Notes: generated by a model from the letters alone, not told the origin. Shown: positions 40,708 to 50,000, counted from the stretch's first letter. The stretch: 64,000 nucleotides of DNA from Stenotrophomonas sp. UBA7346 (GCA_002471015.1 DKPB01000034.1:53021-117020), one strand, 5' to 3'. Translations and numbers: made by a program.

Positions 40708-42318
40708 ATGACCGTACTCACCTCCCAGCTGCAACCCGGCAGTGACAGCTTCGAAGCCAACCGCGCCGCAATGCAGGCCCAGGTCGATGACCTGCGCGCA
40801 ACACTGGCGGCCACCGCCCGCGGCGGCAGCGATGCGGCACGCGCCAAGCACACCGCGCGCGGCAAGCTGCTGGTGCGCGAGCGCATCGACGCCCTGCTCG
40901 ACCCCGGCAGCCCGTTCCTGGAAGTGGCGCCGCTGGCGGCGCATGGCATGTACGACGACCCGGTGCCCGGTGCCGGCATGGTCGCCGGTATCGGCCGCGT
41001 CTCCGGGGTGGAATGCCTGATCGTCGCCAACGATGCCACCGTCAAGGGCGGCACCTATTACCCGGTGACGGTGAAGAAGCATCTGCGCGCGCAGGAGATC
41101 GCCCAGCAGAACCGCCTGCCCTGCATCTACCTGGTCGACTCCGGCGGGGCCTTCCTGCCGCTGCAGGATGAGGTGTTCCCCGACCGTGACCATTTCGGCC
41201 GCATCTTCTACAACCAGGCCAACCTGTCGGCACAGGGCATCCCGCAGATCGCCTGCGTGATGGGCAGCTGCACGGCCGGCGGCGCCTACGTGCCAGCAAT
41301 GAGCGATGAGACCGTCATCGTCAAGGAACAGGGCACGATCTTCCTCGGTGGTCCGCCGCTGGTGAAGGCCGCCACCGGTGAAGTGGTCAGCGCCGAAGAA
41401 CTCGGCGGTGCCGACGTGCATACGCGCATCTCCGGTGTTGCCGACCACATGGCCGACAACGATCTGCAAGCGCTGGCACGGGTGCGTTCCATCATCGCCA
41501 ACCTGAACTGGCGCAAGCCCGATGCAGGCGTTGCGCTGCAGGCCAGCGAGGCGCCGCTGTTCGACGCGCGGGAACTGTACGGGGTGATTCCCAGCGACAC
41601 CCGTAAGCCCTATGACGTGCGCGAGGTGATCGCGCGCATCGTCGACGGCTCGCGTTTCGATGAGTTCAAGCCACGCTATGGCAACACGCTGGTCACTGGC
41701 TTCGCGCATGTGCACGGCCATCCGGTCGGCATCATCGCCAACAATGGCATCCTGTTCTCGGAGTCCGCACTGAAGGGCGCGCATTTCATCGAGCTGTGCT
41801 GCCAGCGCAATATCCCGTTGCTGTTCCTGCAGAACATCACCGGCTTCATGGTCGGTCGCAAGTACGAGCATGGTGGCATCGCCAAGGACGGCGCCAAGCT
41901 CGTCATGGCGGTGGCCAATGCGCGCGTGCCCAAGTACACGGTGGTGATCGGTGGCTCGTTCGGTGCCGGCAACTACGGCATGTGCGGGCGCGCGTACTCG
42001 CCGCACTTCCTGTGGATGTGGCCGAATGCACGCATCGGGGTGATGGGCGGTGAGCAGGCGGCGAGTGTGTTGGCCACAGTCAAGCGTGATGGTATCGAGG
42101 CCAAGGGTGGGGCGTGGTCGGCCGAAGAGGAGGATGCGTTCAAGCAGCCGATCCGTGACCAGTTCGAGCAGCAGGGTCATCCGTATTATGCGAGCGCGCG
42201 TTTGTGGGATGACGGGGTGATTGATCCGGCGGATACGCGCAGGGTGCTTGGGTTGGCCTTGGCTGCCAGTCTCAACGCACCTGTGCAGGACACGCGGTTT
42301 GGTGTGTTCCGGATGTGA
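40708..42318 (+). CDS. mccB: Methylcrotonyl-CoA carboxylase beta subunit (carboxyltransferase)
   Basis: A 536-residue carboxyltransferase subunit. It has the two-lobed crotonase-like architecture: CoA-binding residues in CLIVANDATVKGGTYYPVTVKKHLRAQEIA and YLVDSGGAFLPLQDEVFPD, then GSCTAGGAYVPAMSDETVIV and, in the second half, FMVGRKYEHGGIAKDGAKLV and VVIGGSFGAGNYGMCGRAY. It transfers CO2 from biotin to 3-methylcrotonyl-CoA. The mccA gene follows after 396 bp without the usual enoyl-CoA hydratase gene (liuC) between. Confidence 0.94.
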   Translation: MTVLTSQLQPGSDSFEANRAAMQAQVDDLRATLAATARGGSDAARAKHTARGKLLVRERIDALLDPGSPFLEVAPLAAHGMYDDPVPGAGMVAGIGRVSGVECLIVANDATVKGGTYYPVTVKKHLRAQEIAQQNRLPCIYLVDSGGAFLPLQDEVFPDRDHFGRIFYNQANLSAQGIPQIACVMGSCTAGGAYVPAMSDETVIVKEQGTIFLGGPPLVKAATGEVVSAEELGGADVHTRISGVADHMADNDLQALARVRSIIANLNWRKPDAGVALQASEAPLFDARELYGVIPSDTRKPYDVREVIARIVDGSRFDEFKPRYGNTLVTGFAHVHGHPVGIIANNGILFSESALKGAHFIELCCQRNIPLLFLQNITGFMVGRKYEHGGIAKDGAKLVMAVANARVPKYTVVIGGSFGAGNYGMCGRAYSPHFLWMWPNARIGVMGGEQAASVLATVKRDGIEAKGGAWSAEEEDAFKQPIRDQFEQQGHPYYASARLWDDGVIDPADTRRVLGLALAASLNAPVQDTRFGVFRM

Positions 42319-42329
42319 TTGACCCCATG

Positions 42330-42620
42330 CGCTTTTTTGAAGAAAGAGCGTTGAATCAAGAGCTTTCGCTCCCCTTCGGGAAGCGAGTTACTTCTCTTTG
42401 CTCGTGCAAAGAAGAAGTAACCAAAAGAAGCGCCCTTTCAACAGCCGAATGGCTGGTCAAGCACGCCCTGCCTTCGCGCCCAGCACGCTCCGCGTGCCGG
42501 GTTCACTCCACCGGTGGGATTTTTCGACACGACATCCCTGTCGTGGCGAACAACGACGCGCATCCATGCACGTCGCCCTTCGGGTATTCCCCACCGGTTC
42601 CGTCGCTGCGGAAGGGACCC
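42330..42620 (+). repeat. Long dispersed Xanthomonadaceae repeat between mccB and mccA
   Basis: Recognisable as a widespread repeat of Xanthomonas/Stenotrophomonas/Pseudomonas genomes: CTTTGCTCGTGCAAAGAAGA, AGTAACCAAAAGAAGCGCCC, then a stretch with GTGGGATTTTTCGACACGAC and CCACCGGTTCCG. It is often misread as short hypothetical proteins. It occupies the place where liuC would be expected. The remaining bases to the mccA start (42621-42714) hold an AGCAACAGC-type tract. Confidence 0.65.
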
Positions 42621-42714
42621 GGTAGAGCAAAAGCAAGTTCAAGAGCAACAGCAACAACAACGGCGAAAGCCCTCGGCTACTTCCCTGCCCGCGCGGCACA
42701 TCGTGGATAAGACA

Positions 42715-44685
42715 ATGTTCAACAAGATCCTGATCGCCAATCGTGGTGAAATCGCCTGCCGCGTTATTGCTACCTGCCGTCGCCTTGGCATCGCTACCGT
42801 GGCTGTGTACTCGGATGCAGACCGCAATGCGCGGCATGTGCGGCTGGCTGACGAAGCCATCCATATTGGCGCAGCGCCCGCTGCCGAGAGCTATCTGCGC
42901 GCCGAGGTCATTCTCGATGCTGCGCGCCGCAGCGGTGCGCAGGCCATTCATCCGGGTTATGGGTTTCTCTCCGAGAACGCGGGCTTCGCACGCGCTTGCC
43001 ATGCTGCAGGCATCGTCTTCATTGGGCCGCCGGCCGGCGCCATCGATGCGATGGGCGACAAGAGTTCGGCCAAGGCGCTGATGCAGACCGCCAACGTGCC
43101 GCTGACACCGGGCTATCACGGTGAGCGGCAGGAGCCGGAGTTCCTGCGTTCACAAGCCGATGCCATTGGCTATCCGGTGCTGATCAAGGCCAGCGCCGGT
43201 GGCGGCGGCAAGGGCATGCGCAAGGTCGAGGCCAGTGCCGACTTTGAAGCCGCGTTGACCAGCTGCCAGCGTGAGGCGCAGGCGTCGTTCGGCAATGCGC
43301 ATGTGCTGGTGGAGAAGTACGTCGAGCGCCCGCGCCATATCGAGATCCAGGTGTTCGGCGACAGCCACGGCAATGTGGTCTATCTGTTCGAGCGCGACTG
43401 TTCGGTGCAACGCCGTCACCAGAAGGTGCTGGAAGAGGCACCCGCGCCCGGCATGACTGCCGAGCGCCGCGCTGCCATGGGCAAGGCCGCTACCGATGCC
43501 GCGCGCGCCGTGGGCTATGTCGGCGCCGGCACGGTGGAGTTCATCGCCGGCCCCGACGGTGATTTCTATTTCATGGAAATGAACACCCGCCTGCAGGTGG
43601 AGCACCCCGTCACCGAACTGATCACCGGTACCGACCTGGTCGAATGGCAGCTGCGCGTGGCCGCCGGTCAGCCCTTGCCGAAAGCGCAGGACCAGCTGCA
43701 GATACATGGCCACGCCATCGAAGCCCGCCTGTACGCCGAAGACGCCGACCGCGGCTTCCTGCCCTCCACCGGCACCCTGCGTCATCTGCGCCTGCCACAG
43801 CCCAGCGCCAATGTCCGCATTGATGCCGGCGTGGAACAAGGCGATGCCATCACCCCGTACTACGATCCGATGATCGCCAAGCTCATCGTCTGGGACGTGG
43901 ACCGCGACCGCGCCCTGCAGCGCATGCAGCAGGCCTTGGCGCAGTGCCAGGTCGTCGGTGTTACCACCAATGCCGCCTTCCTGCGCCGGCTGGTGATGAC
44001 CGATTCGTTCCGCACCGCCAACCTCGACACCGCGCTGATCGAGCGCGAGCGCGACGCGCTGGATATCCACCACGTCGCCGCCGGTGACAATGACTGGGCG
44101 CTGGCCGCCGTGCTTGCGGTAGCCAGCGACGAATCTCGCAGCAGCGATGTTTCACCGTGGGCAATCGCCGACAGCTGGCGTATCACTGGCCATGCGGCAC
44201 GCTCGGTGACCCTGGAGCACCTGGACCAGCGCAAGCAGCTGCAGGTACGCGACTGTGCCAACGGCTGGCAAGTGCAGTTGGGCGATACCACCATCAATGT
44301 GAGCGGGACATGCAGCAGCGCCGGCTACGCCCTGCAGCTGGGTGAACGCCTGCAGCGTGGCAACGCCATTCGCGAGGGCAATACGCTGTACGTGTTTGGC
44401 AGCGACCAGCAGCAACGCTTCAACATCCACGACCCGGTCGCCGACGCCGACAACAGCAACGACCACGGCGGCAGCCTGCTGGCACCGATGCCCGGCCGCG
44501 TCGTCACCCTGCTTGTGCAGCCGGGCACCACCGTCAGCCGTGGCACGCCGCTGCTGGTGATGGAAGCAATGAAGATGGAGCACACCCTGCAGGCACCGGC
44601 CGATGGCACCGTGCAAGGCTTCCGTGCGAAAGCCGGTGACCAGGTAGCCGATGGTGCGGTGCTGGTGGATTTCGAGGCAACGTAA
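42715..44685 (+). CDS. mccA: Methylcrotonyl-CoA carboxylase alpha subunit (biotin carboxylase and carrier)
   Basis: A 656-residue subunit with biotin carboxylase (residues ~1-445: ILIANRGEIACRVI, GYGFLSENAGFARAC, ASAGGGGKGMRKVE, MNTRLQVEHPVTELITG), a middle domain, and the C-terminal carrier with biotinyl-Lys in VMEAMKMEH. It is biotinylated by BirA (12182). ATG at 42715. It is the third gene of the leucine catabolic unit, with ivd and mccB. Confidence 0.95.
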   Translation: MFNKILIANRGEIACRVIATCRRLGIATVAVYSDADRNARHVRLADEAIHIGAAPAAESYLRAEVILDAARRSGAQAIHPGYGFLSENAGFARACHAAGIVFIGPPAGAIDAMGDKSSAKALMQTANVPLTPGYHGERQEPEFLRSQADAIGYPVLIKASAGGGGKGMRKVEASADFEAALTSCQREAQASFGNAHVLVEKYVERPRHIEIQVFGDSHGNVVYLFERDCSVQRRHQKVLEEAPAPGMTAERRAAMGKAATDAARAVGYVGAGTVEFIAGPDGDFYFMEMNTRLQVEHPVTELITGTDLVEWQLRVAAGQPLPKAQDQLQIHGHAIEARLYAEDADRGFLPSTGTLRHLRLPQPSANVRIDAGVEQGDAITPYYDPMIAKLIVWDVDRDRALQRMQQALAQCQVVGVTTNAAFLRRLVMTDSFRTANLDTALIERERDALDIHHVAAGDNDWALAAVLAVASDESRSSDVSPWAIADSWRITGHAARSVTLEHLDQRKQLQVRDCANGWQVQLGDTTINVSGTCSSAGYALQLGERLQRGNAIREGNTLYVFGSDQQQRFNIHDPVADADNSNDHGGSLLAPMPGRVVTLLVQPGTTVSRGTPLLVMEAMKMEHTLQAPADGTVQGFRAKAGDQVADGAVLVDFEAT

Positions 44686-44694
44686 GGCAGGTCA

Positions 44695-45936
44695 TCAAGG
44701 TAGCGCGTCCGTCGCTGCGTGCATTGCATGCTGCTCAGCCAATCGACCCGGGCCGCCGCCCCGGGTGCTGGCCGTTACCTGGGTTTGCCGCGAGCGACCA
44801 AGCGGATCGAACTCCGGCGTGACCAGGGTATCGGCACGCCAGCCAAAGCCGGACACTGCCAGCGCCCCTTGCTGCATCGGGTCGGTCCCCAACAGCGTCT
44901 CAATCTCATGTTCGTTGATCGCCGCTGTGACAAAAGCGCCCAACCCCTGCGCGGTGGCCGCCGTGTACAGCGCCTGGGAAACATGACCTGCATCCAGACA
45001 CACCGCACGGTACGCCTTGGTGTGATTGCGATACTTCCAGAAGTTGCGGCCGAAGCGACAGGTGAGCACCACCAGCACCGGTGCGGTCGCAAACCAGTCC
45101 TGGCCCGCCAGCAGCCGTAGCGCGAACTGCGCGATATCGTCGGGCTGACGGGTTGTGGCCGCCAGCTCATGGCTTACCGCATGGTAGTGGTAGAGCCCCG
45201 CCGTGAGTCCTTCGACATTCTGCACCACCAGATACGCCTCGACAGGATGCAAGCCACCTGCGGAAGGCACGTTCTTCTTCAGGAACCGCACGCCAGGCTC
45301 GGTCTCTACCTGCCCCTGCGCCATCAACACCTGTTGCAGAAGCAGGCTCACCAACGCCAGCGACAGCGGACGTGCAGGATCGAAATTCCGGCAGGTAGTA
45401 CGACGTGACAGTGCCAGTGCGGCCGGATCATCCTCCACCGTGTGCAAGCGGTACGCATTGTGCTGTCGCGGCAGCGCTTCCAGTGGGGGCTTGCCCAGCT
45501 TGCGCACAAGGTCATCTGCAGTAACCATCTGATTGCGCCGCATCTCCAGCGCACTGTCCACGTCATGCCATCGTGCATGCCTGTGATGGATCGCCGCCAA
45601 TGGCCACCACGGCACTTCACGCAGTCGTGCATCGGCTTCCCAGGCCTGGCCCGTTGCCGTGTCCTCCAGGAACAGCAATCCGAGCGCGAGCAGAGACTGC
45701 ACCAGCACTTGCTGCGCTTCCTGCCCCGGCATGTCCTGCCATACGCCCGGGCTGCATGAAAAAAGGAAAAGGCATTGCTCCTCGTCCACCACGCAGGGCT
45801 GGTCCAGGTGTGCCGCCAGGACCTGCAGCTGCCTGCGCACATTCAAGCCCGCACCCCCAGCAAATACCTGGTGCACGGAGAAGTCCACCTTCTCCACCGG
45901 CATCACGGCCAGAATGTGGCAACGACGTAATTTCAC
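44695..45936 (-). CDS. Putative peptide-maturation (SagB-like) dehydrogenase
   Basis: A 413-residue protein of the TIGR04511-type family (putative peptide maturation dehydrogenase related to SagB). The nitroreductase-like part at the C-terminal half includes ALSRRTTCRNFDP, NVPSAGGLHPVEAYLVVQNV, GLYHYHAVSH, ALYTAATAQGLGAFVTAAINEHEIETLLG and GWRADTLV. SagB-type enzymes oxidise azolines to azoles with FMN. The start is a GTG at 45936 preceded by GGAG; upstream sequence is non-coding. It is transcribed away from the precursor-peptide gene with which it is divergent. Confidence 0.85.
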   Translation of the reverse strand: MKLRRCHILAVMPVEKVDFSVHQVFAGGAGLNVRRQLQVLAAHLDQPCVVDEEQCLFLFSCSPGVWQDMPGQEAQQVLVQSLLALGLLFLEDTATGQAWEADARLREVPWWPLAAIHHRHARWHDVDSALEMRRNQMVTADDLVRKLGKPPLEALPRQHNAYRLHTVEDDPAALALSRRTTCRNFDPARPLSLALVSLLLQQVLMAQGQVETEPGVRFLKKNVPSAGGLHPVEAYLVVQNVEGLTAGLYHYHAVSHELAATTRQPDDIAQFALRLLAGQDWFATAPVLVVLTCRFGRNFWKYRNHTKAYRAVCLDAGHVSQALYTAATAQGLGAFVTAAINEHEIETLLGTDPMQQGALAVSGFGWRADTLVTPEFDPLGRSRQTQVTASTRGGGPGRLAEQHAMHAATDALP

Positions 45937-46088
45937 AACGGCCTCTCCCTGCAAAAGAACAGCAGAACACGCGCCTCTTACGACCCGGTGCAACCAGTGG
46001 TCGGCTCAAGAGAATCGCGTGAGCACCGCTATTATTCTTTCATGCGCGGCATCCAAACCAGCACCACCATCAACTGACAACGACAACC

Positions 46089-46391
46089 ATGAACACAAAC
46101 AAGCCCCCCCTGTCTGCCGCCGATGCGGAAAAGCTGCTCGACTTTCTCTGTTCCGATGATGGCTTCCGCGAGAAGTTCGCACTCGACCCTGCCGGTGCCA
46201 TGGCGCTTGTCAGCAGCGAGGCCGCTGCTGCCTGCGAGACCTGTGAGTTCAGCGGGCCGCTGGCAAGCAAGGAAGAGTTCCAACATGCCCGTGCCCAGTT
46301 GATGGAGCACCTGGCCGCTTCGGCGGCATTTTTTGTTCCCTACTGCTTCATGAGCGGGAACGACCCGTCGTCAGCGCCCAACGGGGCTTGA
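46089..46391 (+). CDS. Putative RiPP precursor with nitrile-hydratase-type leader
   Basis: A 100-residue peptide resembling the TIGR04509-type putative modified peptide family. The leader-like part (SAADAEKLLDFLCSDDGF-REKFALDPAGAMALVSSEAA) resembles nitrile-hydratase alpha-subunit leaders of RiPPs. It has Cys at positions about 20, 49, 52 and 86 (CETC at 49-52). The C-terminus is hydrophobic (AFFVPYCFMSGN) then ends PSSAPNGA. It stands between the dehydrogenase and the cyclase gene and is convergent with the latter. The core and modification sites are unknown. Confidence 0.82.
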   Translation: MNTNKPPLSAADAEKLLDFLCSDDGFREKFALDPAGAMALVSSEAAAACETCEFSGPLASKEEFQHARAQLMEHLAASAAFFVPYCFMSGNDPSSAPNGA

Positions 46392-46393
46392 TG

Positions 46394-48871
46394 TCACTGC
46401 GCCCGCTCCAGGCGGGCGCGCCTTACGTCAGCCACGTTCAAGGCAAGCAGCGCATAAGTGCCGGCGTTCTCCGTATAGGCCAGGCCACGCTGTGCAGCAA
46501 CCCATCCGTGTTCGTGACCCGCCGCCGCGACGTTGCCGTTACGCGCATGCAGGGCCTGCAGCTGCACATGCAGCTGGATCAGCTCGGTTCCATCCACCTG
46601 CCCCTGCAGCTGCCCGATCATCCCGGACAGCCGTGCCGGGTCGGCTTCAGCCCCAGCCTGTACCAGGCCAACCAACTGCCGCGCGCGGCGCTCGTCGACC
46701 TGCGTGGCCATCGCCATCATGCGCGGCAGCCATGCAGCAACCAGCGCGTCATGCTCGGAGCGCTGCGCCAGATACAGCGTGGCAGCCGCCATGAACGCCC
46801 AGTCGTGGGCATCCCCGGCCTGCTCGCTGGTGGCGTTGCGATGGAACAAGATCAACCACCGCTCGAACTCCGCCGCAGCCGGCGCGGCATCGGATAGCAG
46901 ACGCAGTGCCAGCGACTGCAGGTCAAACGTGCTGCAAACGGAGTCCCCCAACTCGCACAACAAGCGTGCCTTGCGCGCGTGTTCCCGTGCAGCGGCCAGG
47001 TTGCCCTGGTCAACAGCCACGGCAATGCGTTCCAGCCACGCAGGCGTGGAGCTTTCGGGGATGGCAGCAAGCACACGCCATGCCCCGTCAAAGTCATCCA
47101 CCGCCGCCATCGCAGCCGCCAACTCACGATCCGGCGGCCCTCCCATCGCACTGGCCTGCTGGAAGGAGGTCAGTGCTTGCTGGTTTTTGTTCTGTGCAAG
47201 CTCCAGGCGCGCCAGATGCCGGAGCGATACCGTCCGCATTGGGTTCTGCGGTACCAGGGCAAGGCGTACCTCGCGTTCGGCCTCCGCATATCTGCCCAGA
47301 CTGAACAACGCACCCGAACGGTTGTGATGGGCCGTATGGAAATCGGGGTACAGGTCGCCGAGCAATTTCCAGCGATGCGCAGCCTCGACCGCGCCAGCAC
47401 CCGAGAGCTCGGCATTCCAACTATCCAGGTAGAGCTGATCCCGTGCGCTCAGGTTGGCCCGGTGGGAGGCTGCCTGCGCGAGCAGATCGCGCGCTCGGGC
47501 AAAGTCGCCTTTTGAAGAGGCCACCCGCATCTGCCCCATGTAGGCCGCCGCGAAATCCGGATCCAGCCGCGCGGCCTGTTCGAAATGCCCCAAGGCGTCA
47601 TCGCGGCGATTGTCCGCATAGGCATTCAGACCTACCGAATAGGCATGCAACGCATCGAGGCTGCTGGTCGCAACCCGGGGCAAGGGAGCCGAGTGACTGG
47701 TAATCTCCGCCAGTGCTTCGCCCAGGTGTCGTCGCAGCCGGTTGGCCACCTTGTCCGTGGACACCAGCGAGGACTCCAAGCCATTGCCATCCACATGCTC
47801 GGAGTAAACCGTCTTGCCGCTCGCCGGGTCGATCACGTCCAGCGTGACCCGCAGTTTTCCGTTCACTTCGCGCACCGATGGCAGGATAAGGGCCCGGGCC
47901 CCTTCCCGCACTGTCAGCTCGATCGCAGTGGCGCGATCCATCATCTGGGTGGGGTCACGCCGCATCTGCTGCAAGGTTTCCCGAGTCTTCAGGTCACTGA
48001 GCACGTTTACATAGCGGGATTGCTCCAGGCTCATGCGCAGTGCTTCACGCAGCGCGTCAGACAACCGGGGGTCCTCGGTTGCATTGGTGAAGCCGCCCAC
48101 CACCACCCAGTCCCGTTCGCCAAAAGCGATCGCTGGTTCGGGCCGTACCAGCACCCAGGTCAGCACAACCAACCCGGCCAGCAATGCCATCTCCGCAATC
48201 AAGGCCGCCGGCCGACGCCACAGCGGGAGCGCGCGCCATGCCTTGGATGACCGCACTGGCATGCGCAATGGTGCCCGCCCCGGCACTCCCACCTCGAACA
48301 CTTCCTGCACCGTGGGCAGGCCCTTGAAATACCAGCGACCATGCGACTTCCACTGCAGCTGCGCGCCACGCTCGCCCAGTTCATGCTGGCCGCCCCGCAG
48401 CAACGACTCGGCCACCGCCGACACCAGGATCTGGTTGGGCCGCGCCAATGCCATCAGGCGTGCAGCCGTTGGCTTGGCCACGCCTTCCACTTCCAATGGC
48501 TTGGCACCGGCAGTCACCGCCGCTTCGCTGTTCTGCCAGGCCAGCACGTAGCCGACGTGGATACCGACGCGGGCGCGCAGCGGTAGCCGCTGTTCCAGCC
48601 CCAGCCGTTCGAGCTCCTCCAGATAGGCCAGCGCGAACCCCAAGCCCTGGGTAGGTGCCTCGAACAGCAGCAGCATGCCGTCGGAACGGTCGATCAGGCG
48701 TCCGTTCCACTGTTGCAGCAAACCAAGTACCCGTGCGTCCAGCGTACGGAACAGATCCGCCGCCGCCGCATCGCCCACGCGTTCGACCAGTGCGACCGAA
48801 TCACACAGGTCGGTCAGCACCAGGGTTTTCAGTTGCCGCTGGGCTGCATCTGGGGCGGAAGGCTCCTGCAC
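46394..48871 (-). CDS. Putative peptide-modification-system cyclase: class III cyclase, TM, TolB-like and TPR domains
   Basis: An 825-residue protein of TIGR04510 type. A class III nucleotide cyclase homology domain is at residues ~14-185, with metal-binding Asp in LVLTDLCDS and in RSDGMLLLFE. The usual Asn of the G-x-V-N-x-A-A-R segment is replaced (GVAKPTAARLMAL), so activity is doubtful. One membrane helix follows (~222-242), then a TolB/FlgO-like domain (WVVVGGFTNATEDPRLSDALREAL) and TPR repeats (~400-800). The GTG at 48871 has GGGGTGA nearby and lies 4 nt after the preceding stop codon, suggesting coupling. Confidence 0.82.
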   Translation of the reverse strand: MQEPSAPDAAQRQLKTLVLTDLCDSVALVERVGDAAAADLFRTLDARVLGLLQQWNGRLIDRSDGMLLLFEAPTQGLGFALAYLEELERLGLEQRLPLRARVGIHVGYVLAWQNSEAAVTAGAKPLEVEGVAKPTAARLMALARPNQILVSAVAESLLRGGQHELGERGAQLQWKSHGRWYFKGLPTVQEVFEVGVPGRAPLRMPVRSSKAWRALPLWRRPAALIAEMALLAGLVVLTWVLVRPEPAIAFGERDWVVVGGFTNATEDPRLSDALREALRMSLEQSRYVNVLSDLKTRETLQQMRRDPTQMMDRATAIELTVREGARALILPSVREVNGKLRVTLDVIDPASGKTVYSEHVDGNGLESSLVSTDKVANRLRRHLGEALAEITSHSAPLPRVATSSLDALHAYSVGLNAYADNRRDDALGHFEQAARLDPDFAAAYMGQMRVASSKGDFARARDLLAQAASHRANLSARDQLYLDSWNAELSGAGAVEAAHRWKLLGDLYPDFHTAHHNRSGALFSLGRYAEAEREVRLALVPQNPMRTVSLRHLARLELAQNKNQQALTSFQQASAMGGPPDRELAAAMAAVDDFDGAWRVLAAIPESSTPAWLERIAVAVDQGNLAAAREHARKARLLCELGDSVCSTFDLQSLALRLLSDAAPAAAEFERWLILFHRNATSEQAGDAHDWAFMAAATLYLAQRSEHDALVAAWLPRMMAMATQVDERRARQLVGLVQAGAEADPARLSGMIGQLQGQVDGTELIQLHVQLQALHARNGNVAAAGHEHGWVAAQRGLAYTENAGTYALLALNVADVRRARLERAQ

Positions 48872-48875
48872 GTGT

Positions 48876-50000
48876 TCACCCCAAGCGCCGCTGCCCGCTG
48901 CTGCGGTCGACGAACCATTGTGCACGGTTGCCGCCACGACGCTTGGCCTCGTACAAGGCCTTGTCAGCACGCGAATAGGTGTCGTTCCAGTGATGTCCCT
49001 CATCGACCAGGGCCATGCCAATGCTGACCGAGCAGGCCTCGGCCGCCGCACGCGGATCACTGCCCCAGCCGCGTGCTGCTTCCAGGATGAAATCAGCCAC
49101 CCGGGCCAGGCAGTCGACGTCGGCCTGCGCCAGCAGGATGCAGAATTCATCGCCGCCCAAGCGGCAAGCGATGTCGTCGTTGCCCGCCACCGAGTTCAGG
49201 ATCCGCCCCAACCGCTGCAGGGCCTGGTCACCCACCAGATGACCATGGACATCATTCAGGCCCTTGAAGTCATCGCAGTCGATCAGCAACAACCCCTGCG
49301 GGCGCTTGCCGGAGCGGTGCGAGCGCTGCAGATAGGCGGTGAGGGCACGTCGGTTGTTGAGCCCGGTAAGGTCATCGCTATACACCAGCTCGCGGGTGTT
49401 GGTGAGCTCATTGTGCGTGCTGTAGAGGTTGCCCAGCGCAGCTTCCAGCTCCTGGTTGCGGCGGCTGAGCTGCCCGATCAGGCGCTGCTCGCTGGACACC
49501 ACGCGCGCGAGCGTGCGACGCAGGAAGAACACCACTGTGGCCGGATCCTGGTCGATCAGCCGGTGAAAGTTGGCGTGGGTGATTTCCAGCAGCACACTGT
49601 CACAGCTGGCACGCGCATCACAGGAGCGCGGGTGGCGCTCGATCAGCAGGCCGAGCTCGCCGAAAAAGTCATTGCACAGCAGCTGTTTGGGCGCCAGGCC
49701 AGCACCGAAATCCAGGCTGATGGCGCCGCTCACCACGATGAACATCGAGGTGCCCACGTCACCGCGCCGGAACAGTTGGGTGTTGGCCTGCAGATCGTGG
49801 CGGATACCAAACTGGGCGAACAGGGCGAACTCGACCGCGGACAGCTGCGCGCGCAAGGGGACGCCCCCGCTCGGCGCAACGCCGACCGGGCGCTCGTGAA
49901 GCGCCGGTTCCCCTATACCCATGCCGCTCATTCCTTGCCTCATGGACCCCGGCGTGGCAGCCGGGAAGCTCACGAGACTATCACCAAAATAAACAGACAT
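48876..50000 (-). CDS. Diguanylate cyclase with cyclic-nucleotide-binding domain
   Basis: A 374-residue protein. Residues ~60-180 are a cNMP-binding-like domain (HDLQANTQLFRRGDVGTSMFIVVSGAISL, NDFFGELGLLIERHPRS), followed by a coiled linker and a GGDEF domain with an intact active site (ACRLGGDEFCILLA) and YSDDLTGLNNRRALTAYL. It should make cyclic di-GMP from GTP. Its stop is 4 nt before the cyclase start, so both are probably made from one message. This places a nucleotide-binding sensor beside a nucleotide-cyclase-like protein. ATG at 50000 chosen (GGGGTG 5 bases upstream). Confidence 0.85.
   Translation of the reverse strand: MSVYFGDSLVSFPAATPGSMRQGMSGMGIGEPALHERPVGVAPSGGVPLRAQLSAVEFALFAQFGIRHDLQANTQLFRRGDVGTSMFIVVSGAISLDFGAGLAPKQLLCNDFFGELGLLIERHPRSCDARASCDSVLLEITHANFHRLIDQDPATVVFFLRRTLARVVSSEQRLIGQLSRRNQELEAALGNLYSTHNELTNTRELVYSDDLTGLNNRRALTAYLQRSHRSGKRPQGLLLIDCDDFKGLNDVHGHLVGDQALQRLGRILNSVAGNDDIACRLGGDEFCILLAQADVDCLARVADFILEAARGWGSDPRAAAEACSVSIGMALVDEGHHWNDTYSRADKALYEAKRRGGNRAQWFVDRSSGQRRLG

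Noticed and set aside
42514..42714. N-terminal extension of mccA into the dispersed repeat
   Set aside because: The added residues match the common repeat translation and not any biotin carboxylase; ATG at 42715 fits the family start MFNKILIANRGEIA.
48872..49150. Upstream extension of the cyclase protein to 49150
   Set aside because: It would overlap the GGDEF coding region on the same strand in a different frame and has no domain; the GTG at 48871 is well placed after the GGDEF stop codon.
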